In this document: piece after piece, positions 5,654-9,171 of the stretch
Layout: each line of letters opens with the position of its first letter
Position numbering within the stretch: the first letter of the stretch is position 1
Origin: Anaerolineales bacterium UBA6663
Lineage (GTDB): Bacteria > Chloroflexota > Anaerolineae > Anaerolineales > UBA6663
Length of the DNA: 9,171 nucleotides
Direction of reading: 5' to 3'
Assembly (NCBI GenBank): GCA_002455335.1
Contig: DKKP01000030.1
Coordinates: 13,437 to 22,607 of the forward strand
Program-made: the position numbers and the translations under genes
Notes under the pieces: model-generated
Told to the model about the DNA's origin: nothing
Database searches by the model: none
The model's input: the letters and a program-made list of their open reading frames with translations, nothing else

Positions 5654-7249
5654 ATGCCTCTGCACGCTGATCTCATCATCGAGAACGCTCGTGTCTGGAC
5701 GGGCGACCCCGCGCAGCCAGCCGCCGAGGTGGTCGCCGTGCGCGGGAACGAGATCGTGTCCGTCGGCACGGCAAGTGAGGCCGATGGTTTGCGCGGCCCG
5801 ACGACCCGGGTCATCGATGGGCAGGGCGGCACGCTTACCCCTGGGTTCATTGACTCCCATTTACACCTGCTCTACGGCAGCCTGAACCTCAGCCGGGCGC
5901 AGCTCTACGGGTTACGGACCCCGGAGGCCGTCACAGCCGCGCTCCAGGCGTTCGCGGCTGACCACACGACCGTGGCCTGGGTGCAGGGGCGCGGCGCCGC
6001 GTACGACATCATCGGGGGCCGCGCGCACCTCGATGCGGCCGTGCCTGATCGGCCGGCGCTCGTGATCGCCTACGACGGGCATACGGCCTGGGCAAACACC
6101 CGCGCGCTCGAGATGGCCGGCATCTTGCGCGGCGGCGAGGTCAACGGCCCAAACAGCGAGATCGTGCGCGATGCCCAGGGATTGGCAACCGGGGAGCTGC
6201 GTGAGACGGGCGCCATCGATCTCGTCGAGGATCTGATCGCGGAGCCCGATCGCGCCGAGAAAAGGCGCTGGCTCGCTGAGGGCGTGCGCGCGCTCACCCG
6301 TGCCGGCGTGACCGCCGTCCACAACATGAACGGCGATCTGGCTGATCTCGAGCTTTACCGCGAGGCCGAGCTCGCCGGCGAACTGGTCCTGCGCGTGTAC
6401 GTGCCCTATCACATCGAGCCGCACACCGCCTTCGAGGCGCTGGGCGAAGCGGCGGAGATGGCGCGCATCGACGGGCTGGCTCGCGGCGGTCTGGCCAAGT
6501 TCTTCATGGACGGTGTGCTCGAGTCGTGGACGGCGCTGATGGTCGAGCCCTATGCCGACCGGCCCGAAAGCTGCGGCGACGCGCTGTATAGCTTCGACCA
6601 TTTCGTGCGCATGGCCGCCGAGGTTGACCGCCTTGGGTTGCAGATCGCCGTCCACTGCTGCGGCGACGGCGCTGTCCGCCGCACGCTCGACGGCTACGCC
6701 GAGATCCAGCGCCGCAACGGGCCCCGCGAGCGGCGCCATCGCATCGAGCACATCGAGGTGATCCACCCCGACGATCTCCCGCGCTTCAAACAGCTCGGCG
6801 TGCTGGGTTCGATCCAGCCACTTCACGCGCCAACGCCCGGCGACGGCGATGTCTGGATGGCGCGCGCCGGGCGGGCCCGCTGGGGTAGATCGTTTGCCTG
6901 GCGGACGCTGAAGGAGGCGGGCGTCCAGCTGGCCTACGGCTCAGACTGGCCTGTGGCGGATTTCAACCCACTGGCAGGGATTGCCTCCGGCTTGACGCGC
7001 AAGCCCTGGCAGGTCGGTGACGCGGCCCAGGCGCTGACGCTCGATGAGTTGTTAGTCGGCTATACACGCGATGCAGCCTACGCCGAGTGGCGTGAGCATG
7101 AGCGCGGCCAGGTGCGACCCGGCATGTTGGCGGATCTGGTGCTGTTGGATGGCGATCTCTTCGGGGTCGCGGCTCAGGATCCGGCCGCTGTCGCCCGGTT
7201 GCGCCCGCGGCTCACGCTTGTGGATGGCCAGATTGCGTTCGAGGCCTGA
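5654..7249 (+). CDS. Amidohydrolase family 3 protein (YtcJ-like metal-dependent hydrolase)
   Basis: This 531-residue protein belongs to the YtcJ/NfdA branch of the amidohydrolase superfamily, metal-dependent TIM-barrel hydrolases that act on amide, formamide or related C-N bonds. Visible motifs are GFIDSHLHL (H69 and H71, metal ligands), DGHTAWANTRAL (141-152), K282 in AKFFMDGVLES, AVHCCGDGA (H334), RHRIEHIE (H366) and YGSDWP (D431, catalytic). The N-terminal ADLIIENARVWTGD strand and the C-terminal GMLADLVLLDGDLF block are the usual beta-sandwich parts. The open reading frame runs upstream to 5531, but the added residues are low-complexity translation of the inverted repeat. ATG 5654 has GGAG at 5645-5648 and fits the family start. 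There is no signal peptide, so it is likely cytoplasmic. The substrate is unknown. It converges with the next gene. Confidence 0.9.
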   Translation: MPLHADLIIENARVWTGDPAQPAAEVVAVRGNEIVSVGTASEADGLRGPTTRVIDGQGGTLTPGFIDSHLHLLYGSLNLSRAQLYGLRTPEAVTAALQAFAADHTTVAWVQGRGAAYDIIGGRAHLDAAVPDRPALVIAYDGHTAWANTRALEMAGILRGGEVNGPNSEIVRDAQGLATGELRETGAIDLVEDLIAEPDRAEKRRWLAEGVRALTRAGVTAVHNMNGDLADLELYREAELAGELVLRVYVPYHIEPHTAFEALGEAAEMARIDGLARGGLAKFFMDGVLESWTALMVEPYADRPESCGDALYSFDHFVRMAAEVDRLGLQIAVHCCGDGAVRRTLDGYAEIQRRNGPRERRHRIEHIEVIHPDDLPRFKQLGVLGSIQPLHAPTPGDGDVWMARAGRARWGRSFAWRTLKEAGVQLAYGSDWPVADFNPLAGIASGLTRKPWQVGDAAQALTLDELLVGYTRDAAYAEWREHERGQVRPGMLADLVLLDGDLFGVAAQDPAAVARLRPRLTLVDGQIAFEA

Positions 7250-7301
7250 CATCGCGCTCCAGGTCGACACGCGTGTTAGGAGTCAGGGCGTAGCCTCCAA
7301 C

Positions 7302-8117
7302 TCACTGGCTTGCCCGCTGCGGCCAGGACGGGCTCAGCCACAAGAACCCTCGCCTGAGTAGCGCCGGGCGCGTGTCGAGCGCAAACCCATCGGCGCGCAA
7401 CCTACGGGCGGCGGCCGTGAAGACCTGGCGCAGATCATTGCCGTGCGCGCGTGCGCTCGACCAGGCGCGCGCCCATGCGGCGAAGAAGGCGTCGATCGGC
7501 CCGTCGGGCGCGGCGTGGTGGATGTAGTTCTTGGGGAGCACAGTCTGGAGCTGCCTGGGCGCGAAATCCTGGCGGAGCCCGGGCGCCAGCACAAGCCCGC
7601 GTGAGGTCAAGCCTTCGGGCGTCTTCTGATACAGGTTAAAGGTCATCAACTGGCCAGTCGGGCTCGACGTGCCCTCGATGAGCAGCCCGTCCGGCGCCAT
7701 CCCGGCATCGAGCGCGGCTAGGGCTGCCGCGACCTCGGCCTCCGCATACTGACGCAGCACATTGAACGCGCGCACCACGGCGGCCCGTTCACCTGGCGCG
7801 AGCGGCAGATTGAACCCACCGAGCCGGAACGTCAATCCCTGGCGCGCGTCGGGCAGGGCGGCGGCCACCCGTTCCGGATCGATCTCGACGCCCACGACCT
7901 GCAGGTCGGGCTTGAGCCGGCTGAGCCGGGCGAGCGTCTCGACCGATGTGATCGGGTACGCACCGTAGCCAAGATCCACATACACGCCCGGGAGATGGCG
8001 GATGAACTCCGGGTACGCAAGAGCCAGGAACACATCGGTCTTGCGCAATCGATTGGGCGCTGTCTTGCCGCGGGTCGGCTGCCCAAGCGGGCGTGTGGGA
8101 CGTTTCACGGTGCGCAT
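7302..8117 (-). CDS. Uncharacterised class I SAM-dependent methyltransferase-like protein
   Basis: This 271-residue protein has a Rossmann-type SAM-binding signature. Motif I is VYVDLGYGAYP (45-55) and the acidic end of strand 2 is VVGVEIDPERV (74-84), with E78/D80 placed to bind the ribose. FNVLRQY (118-124) and DGLLIEGTSS (143-152) follow where motifs III-IV would be expected. The N-terminus is basic (MRTVKRPTRP, then RGKTAPNRLRK), which could contact nucleic acid or another polyanion. I do not recognise a characterised member, and the substrate is unknown. The start at 8117 has no evident Shine-Dalgarno sequence. It is divergent from the FAH-family gene across 39 bp and convergent with the amidohydrolase, with 52 bp between stops. 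The methyltransferase fold is a confident reading; the activity is not. Confidence 0.75.
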   Translation of the reverse strand: MRTVKRPTRPLGQPTRGKTAPNRLRKTDVFLALAYPEFIRHLPGVYVDLGYGAYPITSVETLARLSRLKPDLQVVGVEIDPERVAAALPDARQGLTFRLGGFNLPLAPGERAAVVRAFNVLRQYAEAEVAAALAALDAGMAPDGLLIEGTSSPTGQLMTFNLYQKTPEGLTSRGLVLAPGLRQDFAPRQLQTVLPKNYIHHAAPDGPIDAFFAAWARAWSSARAHGNDLRQVFTAAARRLRADGFALDTRPALLRRGFLWLSPSWPQRASQ

Positions 8118-8128
8118 GGTAACATGCG
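8113..8128. promoter_or_regulatory. Dyad CGCATG-GTAA-CATGCG at the divergent start region
   Basis: CGCATG (8113-8118) and CATGCG (8123-8128) are perfect inverted arms around GTAA. The left arm includes the start codon of the - strand methyltransferase-like gene. The dyad also contains TAACAT (8120-8125), a 4-of-6 match to a -10 box for the + strand FAH-family gene. A further CGCATGCG (8154-8161) spans the FAH start codon. The placement suggests an operator or shared promoter. The 6-bp arms are short, and part of the sequence is fixed by coding and start codons, so chance is possible. Confidence 0.3.
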
Positions 8129-8156
8129 AGGATCGTCCACGTTAAGAGGAGACCGC

Positions 8157-9011
8157 ATGCGCTTTGTTACCTATGCCTCCGCCGGCGGCCCACAGCTGGG
8201 CCGTCTTGATGGACAGGCCGTCACCCCGATCCCAGGACTGTCGTTGACCGAGTTGATCGGCTTAGGCCCGGTTGGCCTGGCGCGCGCCGCGCACGCCTCG
8301 GAGGCGGCCTTGCCGCTGGGTGATCTGCGGCTGCTGGCCCCGATCGGCGAGCCGCGCCGCAATATCTTGTGCCTGGGCATGAACTACGCCGAACATGCCG
8401 CCGAAAGCCTGCGTGCCAAGGGCCAGCCGGTGGTCATGCCCAAGGTGCCCGTGATCTTCACCAAGGCCACGACGGCCGTGACCGGCCCGTACGACGATCT
8501 CCATCTCGACTATGGGCTGACGACCGAGTATGACTGGGAGGTGGAACTCGGTTTCGTGATTGGGAAACGCGGGAAGAACATCCCACGCGCAGAAGCGCTC
8601 GACTATGTTTTCGGCTTTACCGTGATCAACGATGTCTCGGCTCGTGATGTCCAGACCGCCCATGGCGGCCAGTTCTTCCGGGGCAAGAGCTTCGACGAGA
8701 CGTGCCCGATGGGGCCCTGGGTCGTCACGGCCGACGAGATCGCCGATCCGCATGCCCTGACGCTTCGCTGTATGGTCAACGGCGTGGTCAAGCAAGAGTC
8801 GACGACGGCCGACTTCATCTTCGATATCCCGGCCATGATCGAATGGCTGTCGAAGGGCATGACGTTGCTTCCCGGCGACGTGATCTCGACCGGCACCCCG
8901 AGCGGGGTCGGATTCGCGCGCACGCCGGCCGAGTTCCTCAAGCCCGGCGACGTCGTCGTCTGCGAGGTCGAGGGCGTGGGCAAGATCGAGAACCGGATCG
9001 TTTCCGCTTGA
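8157..9011 (+). CDS. Fumarylacetoacetate hydrolase (FAH) family protein
   Basis: This 284-residue protein is a member of the FAH superfamily, divalent-metal enzymes that cleave or decarboxylate 2-oxo acids (acylpyruvases, oxaloacetate decarboxylases, 2-hydroxyhepta-2,4-diene-1,7-dioate isomerases). The N-terminal domain covers about 1-65. The catalytic domain begins at RNILCLGMNYAEHAAE (68-83). Metal ligands are visible as E128 and E130 in EVELGFVIG and D159 in INDVSARDVQ. The late STGTPSGVG (244-252) and KPGDVVVCEVEGVGKIENRI (262-281) are typical. The frame is open back to 7995, but AAGAGGAGA (8143-8151) is a good ribosome binding site for ATG 8157 and the family N-terminus starts there. The substrate cannot be told from sequence alone, and no pathway genes are adjacent. 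A strong terminator follows 19 nt after the stop. Confidence 0.92.
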   Translation: MRFVTYASAGGPQLGRLDGQAVTPIPGLSLTELIGLGPVGLARAAHASEAALPLGDLRLLAPIGEPRRNILCLGMNYAEHAAESLRAKGQPVVMPKVPVIFTKATTAVTGPYDDLHLDYGLTTEYDWEVELGFVIGKRGKNIPRAEALDYVFGFTVINDVSARDVQTAHGGQFFRGKSFDETCPMGPWVVTADEIADPHALTLRCMVNGVVKQESTTADFIFDIPAMIEWLSKGMTLLPGDVISTGTPSGVGFARTPAEFLKPGDVVVCEVEGVGKIENRIVSA

Positions 9012-9030
9012 GCCGGGCTGACCGGTCGGA

Positions 9031-9070
9031 AAACGAAGAGGCCCTTCCGCAAGGAAGGGCCTCTTCGTTT
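9031..9070. terminator. Strong intrinsic terminator hairpin, probably bidirectional
   Basis: A perfect 18-bp stem (9031-9048 with 9053-9070) closes a GCAA tetraloop, a GNRA-class loop when transcribed from the + strand. The outer pairs are A-T (AAACGAAGAGG / CCTCTTCGTTT), giving a short U-run: three Ts on the + strand and four (TTTTCC) on the - strand. It lies between the FAH-family gene on + and tRNA-Pro on -, which converge, so one hairpin can end both transcripts. Confidence 0.9.
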
Positions 9071-9100
9071 GATGGGCACGCTGGGGAATGAACCGTGCCG

Positions 9101-9171
<71 letters not shown>

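Noticed and set aside
5912..6826. - strand open frame of 304 codons opposite the amidohydrolase
   Set aside because: Same reasoning: no family signature, composition of a mirror frame, while the + strand has all catalytic motifs.
7995..8156. N-terminal extension of the FAH-family protein by 54 residues
   Set aside because: It would run antisense through the methyltransferase-like gene. ATG 8157 has a good ribosome binding site and the normal N-terminus.

Overview
The window is a G+C-rich bacterial chromosomal segment, and most of it is ordinary core genome. From position 1 to about 3960 it holds the 3' end of the large ribosomal protein/RNA polymerase alpha cluster, all on the + strand: rpsK (S11, only the last 15 codons), rpsD (S4), rpoA, rplQ (L17), truA, rplM (L13) and rpsI (S9). 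This order is the widespread alpha-operon tail. The strong G+C bias, the four-cysteine S4, the YabN-type methylase-MazG fusion and G+C-rich inverted repeats in the spacers suggest a Chloroflexota-like organism. That assignment is inference from general impression and has not been tested by a search.

From 3957 to 5653 the ribosomal block ends in a small hairpin and a large nested inverted repeat. A separate gene follows for a two-domain housecleaning NTP pyrophosphohydrolase (tetrapyrrole-methylase-like domain plus MazG). It appears to have its own promoter and possibly a leaderless start. A second imperfect inverted repeat overlaps its stop codon. From 5654 to 7249 lies a YtcJ-type amidohydrolase of unknown substrate.

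From 7302 to 8117, on the - strand and convergent with the amidohydrolase, is an uncharacterised class I SAM-dependent methyltransferase-like protein. It diverges from a fumarylacetoacetate-hydrolase-family enzyme (8157-9011) across a 39-bp gap that contains a perfect dyad. The window closes with a very strong, probably bidirectional terminator hairpin and a - strand tRNA-Pro(GGG) whose first 7 bases lie beyond the window edge.

The left half makes translation and transcription machinery (small- and large-subunit proteins, RNAP alpha, tRNA pseudouridylation). The right half is a run of mostly single-gene metabolic or housecleaning units with no obvious shared pathway. I found no mobile element, CRISPR array or defence system. 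The most notable non-coding signals are structured gene junctions: a pair of mutually exclusive hairpins between rpsK and rpsD, a UNCG-capped hairpin before rpoA, a 20-bp palindrome after rplQ, and a 62-nt nested inverted repeat after rpsI. No convincing new multi-gene system is visible, and the findings are graded accordingly.
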